Assembly (NCBI GenBank): GCA_030685025.1
Contig: JAUXWC010000265.1
Location: 1-64,000 of the forward strand
Direction of reading: 5' to 3'
Length of the DNA stretch: 64,000 nucleotides
Source: Rhodoferax sp.
GTDB lineage: Bacteria > Pseudomonadota > Gammaproteobacteria > Burkholderiales > Burkholderiaceae_C
Shown here piece after piece: positions 27,372 to 36,540 of the stretch (position 1 is its first letter; each line of letters begins with the position of its first letter). The notes beneath the pieces were generated by a model, which saw nothing but the letters and a program-made list of their open reading frames with translations, was not told the DNA's origin and made no database searches. The position numbers and the translations under genes were made by a program.

Positions 27372-27466
27372 AGCAGAGTTATCCTGTTTTGATTGGCGAC
27401 GAGCTGCCTTAACCTTGTGACATGCGGTGTTGCTACCGCGCAAAACAAGATTCGAGAGACAAGCTT

Positions 27467-28546
27467 ATGACGCGCTATATCGACGTAGGCGATGTGCAGG
27501 AGTTGGTACACCGACTCGGCGCCGCCCCCATGATGGCCGAAATGGCCAGCTTCATCCGTGAGGACTTCTTGCGTTGGAATCAATTCCAGAAGTCGCCGCG
27601 CACCGCCAACCATTCGCCGCTGGGTGTGATCGAGTTGATGCCCACCTCGGACGCGCGCCACTACGCGTTCAAGTACGTCAATGGTCACCCGCGGAACCCC
27701 AGCCATGGACTGCCCACCGTGATGGCTTTTGGCGTCCTGGCCGATGTCGCCACGGGTTACCCGCTGCTGCTCAGCGAACTCACCGTGACCACCGCCATGC
27801 GCACTGCAGCCACCTCGGCCCTGGCCGCCCAGGTGCTGGCGCGGCCCGACTGCCGCAGCATGGCCTTGATTGGCAACGGTGCGCAAAGCGAGTTCCAGGC
27901 GATGGCCTTCATGAGCATGCTGGGAATCACCGAGTTGCGCCTGTTTGACGTGGACCCGGCCGCCACCGACAAGCTGGAACGCAATTTGCGCGCACTGGCG
28001 CCGGTTGGCGCCGCGCGCGAACCTGTCCAGATCATCCGCGCCGACTCGGTCGCCCAGGCGGTGCGCGGCGCGGACATCGTCACCACCGTCACCGCCGACA
28101 AGACCCGAGCCACGATTTTGACGCCGGAGATGATCGAGCCCGGCATGCACATCAACGGTGTTGGCGGCGACTGCCCCGGCAAGACCGAGCTGGACCGGCG
28201 CATCCTGGAACAGGCCTACCAGGGCCACACCCGCGTCTTCGCCGAATACTTGCCGCAAACCCGCATCGAAGGCGAGTTGCAGCAAATGGATGCGGACTTC
28301 CCCGCGACGGAGCTCTGGCAGGTGCTGGCTGGCCAGGTGCCCGGGCGTCTGTCGCCCCAGGAGGTAACCCTGTTTGACTCGGTCGGCTTTGCCCTGGAGG
28401 ACTTCTCTGCGCTGCGCTACCTGCTCCATGTGTCGCAGGCCCAGGGCGTGGGATCCGAGCTCAGCCTGGTGCCCACGCTGCAGGACCCGAAGAACCTGTT
28501 TGGCGTGCTCGCCTCGCGTCCCAGCGCCCTGCGCCGCGCCGCATAA
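27467..28546 (+). CDS. ocd: Ornithine cyclodeaminase
   Basis: A 359-residue NAD-dependent enzyme of the ornithine cyclodeaminase/mu-crystallin family, which converts L-ornithine directly to L-proline and ammonia. The Rossmann part has GNGAQSEFQAMAF near residue 140 and the FDVDPAATDKLERNL loop after it; N-terminal motifs KYVNGHPRNPS and TSALAA, and the catalytic-Asp motif HINGVGGDCPGKTEL near residue 228, are typical. I chose ATG 27467; the longer reading adds 15 unrelated residues. It opens the arginine/ornithine module; the palindrome at 27346-27371 lies upstream. Confidence 0.94.
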   Translation: MTRYIDVGDVQELVHRLGAAPMMAEMASFIREDFLRWNQFQKSPRTANHSPLGVIELMPTSDARHYAFKYVNGHPRNPSHGLPTVMAFGVLADVATGYPLLLSELTVTTAMRTAATSALAAQVLARPDCRSMALIGNGAQSEFQAMAFMSMLGITELRLFDVDPAATDKLERNLRALAPVGAAREPVQIIRADSVAQAVRGADIVTTVTADKTRATILTPEMIEPGMHINGVGGDCPGKTELDRRILEQAYQGHTRVFAEYLPQTRIEGELQQMDADFPATELWQVLAGQVPGRLSPQEVTLFDSVGFALEDFSALRYLLHVSQAQGVGSELSLVPTLQDPKNLFGVLASRPSALRRAA

Positions 28547-28724
28547 GCCGCGGCAATGGCACCCATGCTTCTTCTGATGCACTGCGATCAAACAGGGAAA
28601 ACCCAGGCCGATGCCAGCCTGCCCTGCGCCATAATTCCCAGCTTCGTGCCACCGCCTGGGCAAGCTGGGTTGTTGCCGCCCTCACACACTTTGCGATTGT
28701 CAGCTTCACTTTTGGAGAACTAAA

Positions 28725-29486
28725 TTGAAACGATTGAAAACAGGATTGATGGCCCTTGCGTTGCTCGCCGCGTTTGGCGCCAGTGCCCGGACAATCGAGG
28801 AAATCAAGAAGAGCGGCACCATGCTGGTGGCCACCGAAGGTCAGTTTGCCCCGTTCAACTTCTTTGTCGGCAACAAGCTCACCGGCTTCGAGATTGAACT
28901 GACCGAACTCATCGCCAAGAAGATGGGCGTCAACCTGGAATGGAAAGCCCTGAGCTTCGACGCGCTGCTAGCCGGCTTGCGCCAGGGCCGGTGGGATATC
29001 GCGGTGGCCTCGCACGGCATCACCGATGAGCGCGCCAAGGCCGTCACTTTTGCGGAGCCGCACTACTGCTCGGGTGGAATGATCGTGGCCAAGGACGCCG
29101 GCATTCGCACTACCAAGGACCTGGCAGGCAAGACCGTGTCGGTGCAAACCGGCACCAGCTACCTGGAGAACGTCAAGAACGTGCCGGGTTTGAAGGACAT
29201 GAAGAACTTCCCATCCGACACCGACGCGCGCAGCGCTTTGGTGGCCGGCCGCTCGGATGCTTGGGTCAGTGACCGCTTCGTGGCCATCGAAGCGATTCGC
29301 AAGAACCCCGGCCTCGGCCTGAAGATGGGCGAATTGCTGTTCGTCGAGCGCATCGCCGCTGCCGTCACCAAAGGCAACGCCGGCTTGGCTGCAGCGTGGA
29401 ACAAGGCACTGGCGGAGGTGATTGCAGACGGCAGCTACACCACGCTGTCCAAGAAGTACTTCGACGAAGACATTCGCTGCAAGTAA
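28725..29486 (+). CDS. Amino-acid ABC transporter, substrate-binding protein
   Basis: A 253-residue periplasmic binding protein of the polar amino-acid type (SBP_bac_3). A signal peptide covers residues 1-21 (ending SARTIE), then the family pattern LVATEGQFAPFNF, GFEIELTELIAKKMG, FDALLAGLRQGRWDIAV and GKTVSVQTGTSY follows. The start is TTG at 28725 with a GGAG site 7 bases upstream; no ATG is better placed. It is followed at 52 bases by its permease. With ocd upstream and arginase downstream the likely cargo is arginine or ornithine. Confidence 0.92.
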   Translation: MKRLKTGLMALALLAAFGASARTIEEIKKSGTMLVATEGQFAPFNFFVGNKLTGFEIELTELIAKKMGVNLEWKALSFDALLAGLRQGRWDIAVASHGITDERAKAVTFAEPHYCSGGMIVAKDAGIRTTKDLAGKTVSVQTGTSYLENVKNVPGLKDMKNFPSDTDARSALVAGRSDAWVSDRFVAIEAIRKNPGLGLKMGELLFVERIAAAVTKGNAGLAAAWNKALAEVIADGSYTTLSKKYFDEDIRCK

Positions 29487-29538
29487 TTTGCTTGCTGCCC
29501 AGCCTCATGTGGTAGCCCACTCCTGAGAAAGACTCGCC

Positions 29539-30321
29539 TTGTTGATATCCGTCTGGCCCAATCACTGGGGGCGGCCCGCACGCAGCAATGCCACGATGGC
29601 GGCGGCGGCGGTCGTCCTGATGCTGACGCTGGCCTCCCTGAGCACGCTGCTGTCATGGCTGCCCGAGCCCATTGGCCCCAATGCGGCACAGTTCTCCCAG
29701 GGTGCTCGCACCACGCTGTGGCTGACGCTCTGGTCCGGCTCCATCGGCGTTGTGCTGGGCGTGGTGGCCGCGCTCGGGCGCACCTCCCGCCACCTGGTGT
29801 TGCGCCAGATCGCCTCGTTCTACATCTGGGTCATCCGAGGCACACCGCTACTGGTTCAGGTGCTGTTCGTCTACTTCGCTTTGCCGGTACTGGTACCAGG
29901 CATGGATCTGCCAGACTTCGCCAGTGCGGTAGTCGCCCTGTCCTTGAACGTTGGCGCCTACAACGCCGAGGCCGTGCGGGCCGGCCTGCTGGCCATACCG
30001 CGCGGCCAGACCGAGGCCGCGCGGGCGCTTGGGCTGGGTCGCCACCATGTGTTCATGGATGTGGTGTTTCCGCAGGCCTTCAAGATCTCGCTGCCCGCGC
30101 TGGTCAGCAATTTTGTGGCACTGATGAAGGACTCATCCCTGGCCTACGCCATCGGCGTGGTGGAACTGACCAATGTGGGCAATCGTATTCAGGCCCAGAC
30201 CTTCCAACCGATTCCGACATTGGCCACGACCGCCTGCATCTACCTCTTGCTGACCACCTTGATGACCCAGTTCTCCAACGCGATCGAGTACAAGGTTGAC
30301 GTGGAGGGGCGTCAGAAATGA
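29539..30321 (+). CDS. Amino-acid ABC transporter, permease
   Basis: A 260-residue inner-membrane permease of the His/Glu/Gln/Arg/opine family, with several transmembrane segments and the EAA-type loop [29 protein letters not shown] near residues 149-177, where the ATPase docks. The frame opens at TTG 29539 with no clear ribosome site; ATG 29596 is an alternative that would remove 19 residues. The 3' end overlaps the ATPase start by 4 bases (ATGA), a sign of coupled translation. Confidence 0.9.
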   Translation: MLISVWPNHWGRPARSNATMAAAAVVLMLTLASLSTLLSWLPEPIGPNAAQFSQGARTTLWLTLWSGSIGVVLGVVAALGRTSRHLVLRQIASFYIWVIRGTPLLVQVLFVYFALPVLVPGMDLPDFASAVVALSLNVGAYNAEAVRAGLLAIPRGQTEAARALGLGRHHVFMDVVFPQAFKISLPALVSNFVALMKDSSLAYAIGVVELTNVGNRIQAQTFQPIPTLATTACIYLLLTTLMTQFSNAIEYKVDVEGRQK

Positions 30322-31082
30322 AACCCGTGGCGACTGGCGCGAGCAACGAAACCCTGATCGACCTGCAAGGGGTCAGCAAGTCGTTTGGCACGCATCAGGT
30401 GTTACGCGACGTGAGCACCGCCTTTCGCGCACGCGACGTCACCGTGATCGTGGGTGCTTCAGGTTCTGGCAAGAGCACCATGCTGCGGGCCATCAACCGG
30501 CTCGAACCCCATGACACGGGCCGCATTGTGGTCGATGGCATCGAAGTCAATGACAACCCCGCCAGCTTGCAGAAGCTGCGCAGTGAAGTCGGCATGGTGT
30601 TTCAGCAGTTCAATCTGTTCTCGCATCTGACCGTGCTCGACAACGTGTCGCTGGCGCCGCGGCGCGTGCGCCACGCACCCAAGCCCCTGGCGCAGCAAGA
30701 GGCCATGGAGTTGCTCAAGCGCGTGGGTTTGCAGGACCACGCCCACAAGCACCCCTATCAGTTGTCTGGCGGCCAGCAACAACGCGTGGCGATTGCGCGC
30801 GCGCTGGCGATGGCTCCCAAGGTGATGCTGTTTGATGAGCCCACGTCCGCCCTCGATCCGGAGATGGTCAAGGAGGTGCTCGACGTGATGCGCTCACTGG
30901 CCGACGGTGGCATGACCATGCTGGTGGTCACCCACGAAATGGGCTTCGCCAAGGACGTGGGCGACCGGATTCTGTTTTTCGACCAGGGTCGTATTGCTTG
31001 CGACCAGACCCCCGACGATTTTTTCAACCACCAGGACGGCGAACGGGTTCGCGCCTTTCTTGGCCTGGTGGGTTCGCACTGA
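30318..31082 (+). CDS. Amino-acid ABC transporter, ATP-binding protein
   Basis: A 254-residue ABC ATPase with Walker [10 protein letters not shown] near residue 51, Q-loop FQQFNLF, signature [14 protein letters not shown] and Walker [15 protein letters not shown] near residue 173, and the H-loop VVTHEMGFA. This is the polar amino-acid subfamily (GlnQ/HisP type). It overlaps the permease by 4 bases and is followed after 22 bases by the porin. Confidence 0.95.
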   Translation: MKPVATGASNETLIDLQGVSKSFGTHQVLRDVSTAFRARDVTVIVGASGSGKSTMLRAINRLEPHDTGRIVVDGIEVNDNPASLQKLRSEVGMVFQQFNLFSHLTVLDNVSLAPRRVRHAPKPLAQQEAMELLKRVGLQDHAHKHPYQLSGGQQQRVAIARALAMAPKVMLFDEPTSALDPEMVKEVLDVMRSLADGGMTMLVVTHEMGFAKDVGDRILFFDQGRIACDQTPDDFFNHQDGERVRAFLGLVGSH

Positions 31083-31104
31083 TTTTTTTTGCAGGAGAAA
31101 CACA

Positions 31105-32397
31105 ATGAAGCTCGACAAACTGGTTTACGGCCTGATGACGGCTGGCTTGATGGCTGCGGCCTTACCCGTCCAGGCACAAACTGCCAAGGACTTTGAAGAA
31201 ATGCGTGCCGAGCTCAAGGCCTTGCGTGCCGAGCTCAATGCGCTCAAGCAGGAGCGTGCCGCGGCTGCCCCCGCGCCAACGGCGGAATTGCAGGCCCGCG
31301 TGGAAGCAGTCGAGCTCAAGCAGGCCGACGCCGTGGTCGGTGGTGACATCGGCGGTGGGTTTCGCCTGCCGGGCAGCGAGACTTCCATTCGCGTCTACGG
31401 TTTTGCCGAGGCCAACCTGATCAAGGACTTCAAAGGCACGGCACCGGGCGACAACTTCACCAACGTGATGGAGCAACCGATCGGCGATGTCTACCGGGCC
31501 AAGAAGTCGGTGCTCACGGCCGAGACCTCGCGCTTTGGCTTTGAAACCTCCACCCCCACTTCATTAGGCGCCTTTGCAACCAAGGTGGAAGCCGACTTCT
31601 ATGCCTATGGCAGCGACAATCGCAACCGGCTGCGCCTGCGTCACGCCTATGGCGAATACGCAGGCTGGTTGATCGGCCAGACCTGGTCGACTTTCATGGA
31701 CCTCGACAACCTGCCCGAAACGGTCGACTTCAATGGCCCCCCGGGCGGCACCTTCCGCCGTCCGACGCAGATTCGCTACACCTACAACAACCCTCAATTG
31801 GCCAAATTCCAGTTCGCACTGGAAAACCCGAGCGACGGCGCAACCCGCCCCAACCTCGTGTTGCGGGCTGACAAGGGCTTCGACTGGGGTGGCCTGAACG
31901 CACGCCTGATGTCGCACCAGCAGCGTGACGCGAGCACCGGCCTGTCCAAGACCGGAACCGGCTTCGGTTTCGGTGGCTCATACAAACTTACCGGCAGCAT
32001 GACGCTGATGGCGCAATACACCCAAATGGACGGCGATGGCGATGGCGCCTACCTGATCGGCGCCAACTATCCTGTTGACGATGGCGGCACTCTGCGGCTG
32101 GACAAGGCCAAGGGCTTCGTGGTGGGCGTGTCCAACACGTTCAACGACAAGTTGCGCGGTACGATGGTCTACGGGCGCACCCGCTCCAGCTTTGACATCG
32201 CCGACGCCTACGCCATTGCCACCGGTCTGGACGCGGGCAATAAATCGGTGTCGCAACTGCATGCCAACCTGTACTACATGCCGATCAAGAACGTGGAGCT
32301 CGGCGCCGAGCTGATCTGGGGCAAGCGCAAGACCTATGACAGACAGAGCGGCGACCTATCGCGTCTGAACCTGCAAGCGCGCTACTCGTTCAACTAA
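31105..32397 (+). CDS. DcaP-like trimeric porin
   Basis: A 430-residue outer-membrane porin resembling DcaP. After a signal peptide (about residues 1-21) comes a predicted N-terminal coiled coil (EEMRAELKALRAELNALKQE, residues about 26-45), a known DcaP feature, then the barrel with GFAEANLIKDF, SRFGFETSTPT and a C-terminal LQARYSFN ending in an aromatic before Asn. DcaP porins pass small solutes. Sharing a transcript with the ABC importer suggests it brings arginine or related compounds through the outer membrane. ATG 31105 is preceded by AGGAG. Confidence 0.88.
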   Translation: MKLDKLVYGLMTAGLMAAALPVQAQTAKDFEEMRAELKALRAELNALKQERAAAAPAPTAELQARVEAVELKQADAVVGGDIGGGFRLPGSETSIRVYGFAEANLIKDFKGTAPGDNFTNVMEQPIGDVYRAKKSVLTAETSRFGFETSTPTSLGAFATKVEADFYAYGSDNRNRLRLRHAYGEYAGWLIGQTWSTFMDLDNLPETVDFNGPPGGTFRRPTQIRYTYNNPQLAKFQFALENPSDGATRPNLVLRADKGFDWGGLNARLMSHQQRDASTGLSKTGTGFGFGGSYKLTGSMTLMAQYTQMDGDGDGAYLIGANYPVDDGGTLRLDKAKGFVVGVSNTFNDKLRGTMVYGRTRSSFDIADAYAIATGLDAGNKSVSQLHANLYYMPIKNVELGAELIWGKRKTYDRQSGDLSRLNLQARYSFN

Positions 32398-32446
32398 CCA
32401 CGCGACCGCGTCAACTGGCGCCCAGGCGACGCCCAGCCACAACTCG

Positions 32447-32480
32447 ACGCCCGGCCTGCATGATGGCCGGGCGTTTTTTA
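32447..32480 (+). terminator. Rho-independent terminator after porin
   Basis: A perfect 10-base stem ACGCCCGGCC (32447-32456) / GGCCGGGCGT (32465-32474) with an 8-base loop, then TTTTTA. It ends the ABC/porin transcript, so arginase downstream needs its own promoter or read-through. Confidence 0.92.
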
Positions 32481-32507
32481 CTTCCGAGGCAAGCGCAGGA
32501 ACAGGTC

Positions 32508-33422
32508 ATGAAACAAACCGTTAGCGTCATCGGCGCACCCACCGACATCGGCGCCGGCAGCCGCGGCGCCAGCATGGGGCCCGAGGCCCTGCGTGTGGCC
32601 AACCTGATCCCGGTCTTGCGCAAGCAGGGGCTTGAGGTGCTCGACCGCGGCAATCTGAGCGGCCCGACCAACCCCTGGCTAGCGCCGGTTGGCGGTTACC
32701 GCCACCTGCGTGAGGTTGCCACCTGGAACCTGGCCGTGCACGATGCGGTTCATGCCGAGCTGGCGCTGGGCAATCTTCCGGTGCTGCTTGGAGGCGACCA
32801 TTGCCTGGGCATTGGCTCCATCAGCGCCGTGGCCCGACACTGTCGGGAGACCAACAAGAAGCTGCGTATTCTGTGGCTGGACGCCCATGCTGATTTCAAT
32901 ACCAACATCCTGACCCCCAGCGGAAACATCCACGGCATGCCGGTGGCGTGCCTGTGCGGTCATGGCCCCAAGGAGTTGATCGAGATTGGCGGCCACGTGC
33001 CGGCCATCAATCCAAAGTGGATTCGCCAGATTGGCATCCGCAGTGTCGACGAAGGCGAAAAACGCTTCGTGCATGAAATCGGCCTGGAAGTGTTCGACAT
33101 GCGCTACATCGACGAGATGGGCATGCGCGCCGCGATGGAGTTGGCACTGGCTCTGGTCGATGTCAACACGCACCTGCATGTCAGCTTCGACGTCGACTTT
33201 CTGGACCCCGACATCGCCCCCGGCGTTGGCACGACGGTGCGCGGTGGCCCGACCTACCGCGAGGCTCAACTGTGCATGGAGATGATCGCCGACACCGGTC
33301 GCCTGGCGTCGCTGGACGTGATGGAACTCAACCCGGCGCTGGATGTGCGCAACCGCACGGCCGAAGTGGCGGTGGACCTGATTGAATCGCTGTTTGGCAA
33401 GAGCACCCTGATGCGGAAGTAA
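32508..33422 (+). CDS. rocF: Arginase
   Basis: A 304-residue enzyme hydrolysing arginine to ornithine and urea with two manganese ions. Metal-ligand motifs are GGDHCLGIGS near residue 94, DAHADFNT near 123 and SFDVDFLDPD near 226, with a family N-terminus (VSVIGAPTDIGAGSRGASMGPEALR). I chose ATG 32508 with an AGGA site; the upstream reading begins inside the terminator hairpin. Ornithine cyclodeaminase (27467) then removes ornithine to proline, so together the two form a short arginine-to-proline route. Confidence 0.95.
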   Translation: MKQTVSVIGAPTDIGAGSRGASMGPEALRVANLIPVLRKQGLEVLDRGNLSGPTNPWLAPVGGYRHLREVATWNLAVHDAVHAELALGNLPVLLGGDHCLGIGSISAVARHCRETNKKLRILWLDAHADFNTNILTPSGNIHGMPVACLCGHGPKELIEIGGHVPAINPKWIRQIGIRSVDEGEKRFVHEIGLEVFDMRYIDEMGMRAAMELALALVDVNTHLHVSFDVDFLDPDIAPGVGTTVRGGPTYREAQLCMEMIADTGRLASLDVMELNPALDVRNRTAEVAVDLIESLFGKSTLMRK

Positions 33423-33438
33423 AACCACCGTCACCAAG

Positions 33439-33466
33439 ACAAAGGGCCCTGACGGGCCCTTTGTCG
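33439..33466. terminator. Bidirectional hairpin between rocF and tonB
   Basis: A perfect 12-base stem, GACAAAGGGCCC (33439-33450) and GGGCCCTTTGTC (33455-33466) with a 4-base TGAC loop, in the convergent gap. There is no long T run, so efficiency is uncertain, but the position and symmetry suit termination from both sides. Confidence 0.75.
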
Positions 33467-33495
33467 TTGCAGCCACCTGGGCGCGCGCCTGAAGG

Positions 33496-34161
33496 TCACT
33501 CCAGCGTAAACGAAAACTCCTGCGTGGCGTTGATTTCAGAGTCGTCCGAGATGCACTTGTACTGCATCATGGCGGCCCGCACAGCGGCGTGGAACACACG
33601 CGGCCCCGACAGAATGGTCACGTCCTTGACCACCCCGGCCTTGATCAACGCCTGCGCCTTCACCACGCCCGAGATGCCCTCTTGGGTCGCCTTGCGTGGC
33701 ATTTCGGGCTTAACCTGCGTTGGGCAAGCTACACCAATGTCGGATTTGTTGACCACCTTCGCTGGCGGCGCGGGCGGCGGCGGCGGCGCAATCGCCACCG
33801 GCGCGGGCGGCGGCGTCACTGCAGCCACGATGGCTGGCGCGGTCGATACGGGTGAGGGTACATCCGGCGGCGGCACAAAGGGCGGCGGCGGCGCCTCCAC
33901 CCTCGGCATATCCTTGGGCTGTTCGATCTTTTTCGGAGGCGGGGGCGGAGGTGGCGGTGGAATGATCACTTCCTGAATCACCACCGCTTCAAGCGGCTTC
34001 TTGATGATGTCCAGGCCCTTGCGCGCCAAACCCGAAACCAGGGCGTAACCCAGAAACGCGTGCAGGGCGATCACCACCACCAAACCCTTGAGCCGCCGCG
34101 ACGGGTCCTTGGGCTGATAGCGGTAATTGATACCAATGGAGGCGTTGGCGAGCGTACTCAT
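33496..34161 (-). CDS. tonB: Energy transducer TonB
   Basis: A 221-residue inner-membrane protein: one transmembrane anchor (about residues 26-46), a Pro-rich spanning linker with a nine-Pro run near residues 68-76 and further Pro/Ala stretches, and a C-terminal TonB domain (VACPTQVKPEMPRKATQEGI onward) that would contact TonB boxes of receptors. Start at ATG 34161; its 5' end overlaps the upstream exbD stop by 4 bases. It couples the proton motive force through ExbB/ExbD to outer-membrane receptors such as the one at 2416-4731. Confidence 0.94.
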   Translation of the reverse strand: MSTLANASIGINYRYQPKDPSRRLKGLVVVIALHAFLGYALVSGLARKGLDIIKKPLEAVVIQEVIIPPPPPPPPPKKIEQPKDMPRVEAPPPPFVPPPDVPSPVSTAPAIVAAVTPPPAPVAIAPPPPPAPPAKVVNKSDIGVACPTQVKPEMPRKATQEGISGVVKAQALIKAGVVKDVTILSGPRVFHAAVRAAMMQYKCISDDSEINATQEFSFTLE

Positions 34162-34586
34162 TGGACAAACTGCTCGCTGCCGACCACGGCGATCTTGGTC
34201 AAGCCAATGCGCTTGGTGGATGCCAACACATTGGCAAACACGGCGTAACTGGCCGCCTTGTTGGGCCGCAAGTGCACCTCGGGTTGCACGGTGGCCTTGG
34301 ACAGCACCGACATATTGACTTCTAGCTCCTGCGCCGTAACCGGCAAGCCTTGCCAGTAGACGACGCTGCGCTCGTCGATATCAATCTGAATCTTCTCAGG
34401 CTTGATGTTATTGACCGGTGGGGTGCCCACCGGCATTTCCAAATTGACCGCGTGAAGCTGAATCGGGATGGTGATGATGAGCATCACCAGCAAGACCAGC
34501 ATCACGTCGATCAAGGGCGTAGTGTTGATGTCCATCATCACCTCGGGGTCGCCCGAGCCGCCTGAACTTCCGACGTTCATTCCCAT
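34158..34586 (-). CDS. exbD: ExbD/TolR family protein, second copy
   Basis: A 142-residue ExbD-type protein: one transmembrane segment (DINTTPLIDVMLVLLVMLIITIP), with the essential proton-path Asp in TPLIDVMLVL, and a periplasmic C-terminal domain. It overlaps tonB by 4 bases. It differs from the other exbD at 34617 in most periplasmic residues, so the two are diverged paralogues rather than a recent duplication. Confidence 0.93.
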   Translation of the reverse strand: MGMNVGSSGGSGDPEVMMDINTTPLIDVMLVLLVMLIITIPIQLHAVNLEMPVGTPPVNNIKPEKIQIDIDERSVVYWQGLPVTAQELEVNMSVLSKATVQPEVHLRPNKAASYAVFANVLASTKRIGLTKIAVVGSEQFVQ

Positions 34587-34616
34587 GGGAGGAATCCTTA
34601 TTGATTGCTTCGAGTC

Positions 34617-35048
34617 TCAACCGCCCAAGGCGGGAGGTTCGGTGATGAAGGCGACCTTGACGATGCCGGCACGCTGGCAGGCATACAAGATCTTGCCAAC
34701 GCCTTCGTACTGAGAGGTCATGTCGCCACGGATCTGCACTTCCGGCTGCGGCTTGGCGGTCGACACCTTCTTGAGCTTGTCCACCAGCACTTCGACGTCC
34801 TTGATGCGCTGGTCGTACCAATACACATTGCCAGCCGGATCCACCGAAATGATGACGTTCTCGGGTTTGGTCTCCCGCACCTCAACGCGCTCTTTGGGAA
34901 GGCTCAGCTTGATGGAAGTCGTCACAACCGGGATGGTGATCAGAAAGATGATCAATAGCACCAACATCACGTCCACAAGGGGCGTGGTGTTGATGGCCGA
35001 CATGACGGCGTCTTCGCCGTCATCCGGGGAGCCAATATTCATTGACAT
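34617..35048 (-). CDS. exbD: ExbD/TolR family protein, first copy
   Basis: A 143-residue ExbD-type protein with the membrane segment AINTTPLVDVMLVLLIIFLITIP carrying the conserved Asp, and a periplasmic domain ending in QRAGIVKVAFITEP. It lies between exbB (32 bases) and the second exbD (30 bases). Two ExbD genes in one operon are known in several Proteobacteria; hetero-oligomers with ExbB are possible. Confidence 0.93.
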   Translation of the reverse strand: MSMNIGSPDDGEDAVMSAINTTPLVDVMLVLLIIFLITIPVVTTSIKLSLPKERVEVRETKPENVIISVDPAGNVYWYDQRIKDVEVLVDKLKKVSTAKPQPEVQIRGDMTSQYEGVGKILYACQRAGIVKVAFITEPPALGG

Positions 35049-35080
35049 GGGGGTTCCCTGAAAGGCATCACGACCGAGAG

Positions 35081-35941
35081 TCAGGCCTTCTTGACCGAGC
35101 CTAGAATCACGGCGTGCAAGTCGCCACCAAAGGCGCGCACGTCGCTCATCACGTTTTTGTTACGGCCGATCAGCCAGTTGTAGGCCAACACGGCGGGAAC
35201 CGCAACCGCCAGACCGATGGCAGTCATGATCAGCGCCTCGCCCACGGGACCCGCTACTTTGTCGATCGAGGCTTGACCAGATCTGCCAATGGCGGTCAGC
35301 GCATGATAGATACCCCACACCGTGCCGAACAAACCAACGAAGGGCGCGATCGAACCGACCGTGGCCAGCACGGACAGACCACTTTGCATGCTGCTCTGAA
35401 CACGCTCGACCGAGCGCTGGATGTTCATGGTCACCCAGTCATTCAACGGCACGTGCCCCATCAGGCCATCATGCTTCTGGGTAGCCTCCAAGCCAGCCTC
35501 CGCGATGAAACGAAACGGACTGGTGGCTTCGAGTTTGGCGCAACCCTGCTGAACCGTGCCGGCCGACCAAAAGTCTTTGGCGGCGCTCCTGGATTGACGG
35601 CCGATCTTGGTCTGCTCCAGCAACTTGACGACCAGGATGTACCAACTGGCCACGCTCATGATGACGAGCATCAACAACACCGACTTGGCGACGGCGTCGG
35701 AGGACTTCCACACGGATTCGACACCATAAGGATTCTCGGTGGTTTCGGACTTCTTGGCGTCAGGCGCCACTGCCGCAGCGGGTGCCACTGCAGCGGGTGT
35801 TGCCGCAGTCGCATCGGCCGGAGCGGCCACGGTGGCGGGCGCCGTGGCTTGAGCCAGGGCGGGGATTGCGGTCAACGAGAACAGGGCGAGTAGAACCGGG
35901 CCTGCGAGCGAGCGAACGATTTGATTCGTGTTGAAAAGCAC
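35081..35941 (-). CDS. exbB: ExbB/TolQ family proton channel
   Basis: A 286-residue MotA/TolQ/ExbB protein with an N-terminal signal-like segment, an Ala-rich periplasmic extension (residues about 30-75, rich in Ala/Pro/Thr) and three transmembrane segments. The family core is GLFGTVWGIYHALTAIG with the conserved VAGPVGEALIMTAIGLAVAVPAVLAYN following. I prefer GTG 35941 (AAGGAA site, leading to MLFNTNQ); a longer reading runs 14 codons upstream without support. The large Ala-rich N-terminal extension is longer than in E. coli ExbB. Confidence 0.9.
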   Translation of the reverse strand: MLFNTNQIVRSLAGPVLLALFSLTAIPALAQATAPATVAAPADATAATPAAVAPAAAVAPDAKKSETTENPYGVESVWKSSDAVAKSVLLMLVIMSVASWYILVVKLLEQTKIGRQSRSAAKDFWSAGTVQQGCAKLEATSPFRFIAEAGLEATQKHDGLMGHVPLNDWVTMNIQRSVERVQSSMQSGLSVLATVGSIAPFVGLFGTVWGIYHALTAIGRSGQASIDKVAGPVGEALIMTAIGLAVAVPAVLAYNWLIGRNKNVMSDVRAFGGDLHAVILGSVKKA

Positions 35942-36502
35942 AACAATTTCCTTTAAATAAGAGTTAGTCGGTTTGCACCGCACGCACTTCGATTCGAAGC
36001 GTCGGGTTGACGATACCGCGGGTTCAGGTCGGTGCCCCGCAAATCGCCCCCGTCGCTTGGTTCAGATGAATTCGGGCCAGCACCCCGTTGGCGCAAGCAG
36101 ACCGATTCAGTCAGGGGCGCAAGTTTACCAGCCAGAATTGGGGAATGGACTCGGGGTAAACTCGCATTCTTAATCACTTTCTCCAAAAAAAGCGACAAAA
36201 AAGGTGAGAAAACCGGAAAACCTTCAGTTACATAACGATTACTGCGACGGAACGACCTCCAAAAAGCGAGTCGAATGAAGCCATCCGGCTGGGAGTGACA
36301 TAAAAACCCACCGTTCCAGGCATGGCTTGATCCACCCCGACGCGGAACGCCGCATCGGCACTCGGCCAGTGCCCCCTAAAACCTGTGGCCCCTGCGCGCC
36401 CGATATCCGGAGCGCTTTAAAAAGATGTCCATGTGGCATTGAGCCAGGATGCGCCAGTCCCGACTGCCTTGTCGGGTTGCGTTGAAGACGTGCCCCGGTG
36501 AA
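35942..36502. other. 560-base intergenic, exbB promoter side
   Basis: No supported gene. The exbB-proximal part is AT-rich and probably holds its promoter, with a Fur-like site at 36156-36177. Further along, CCCGAC (36459-36464) and GTCGGG (36471-36476) form a short hairpin. The tssJ terminator candidate begins at 36503. Confidence 0.55.
36156..36177 (-). promoter_or_regulatory. Degenerate Fur-box candidate before exbB
   Basis: On the minus strand the sequence reads TGATTAAGAATGCGAGTT, loosely resembling betaproteobacterial Fur boxes of the GATAATGATAATCATTATC type. The match is weak; what favours it is position, about 215 bases upstream of exbB in an AT-rich leader, and that TonB systems are usually iron-controlled. 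Confidence 0.3.
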
Positions 36503-36522
36503 GCGCCGCCGAAGAGCGGCGC
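36503..36522 (-). terminator. Hairpin downstream of tssJ
   Basis: A perfect 7-base stem GCGCCGC (36503-36509)/GCGGCGC (36516-36522) with CGAAGA loop, 19 bases after the tssJ stop. On the minus strand the loop reads TCTTCG, a stable tetraloop-like turn. The following bases are only mildly T-rich. Confidence 0.55.
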
Positions 36523-36540
36523 AGTTGGGACCAGGTCGAC

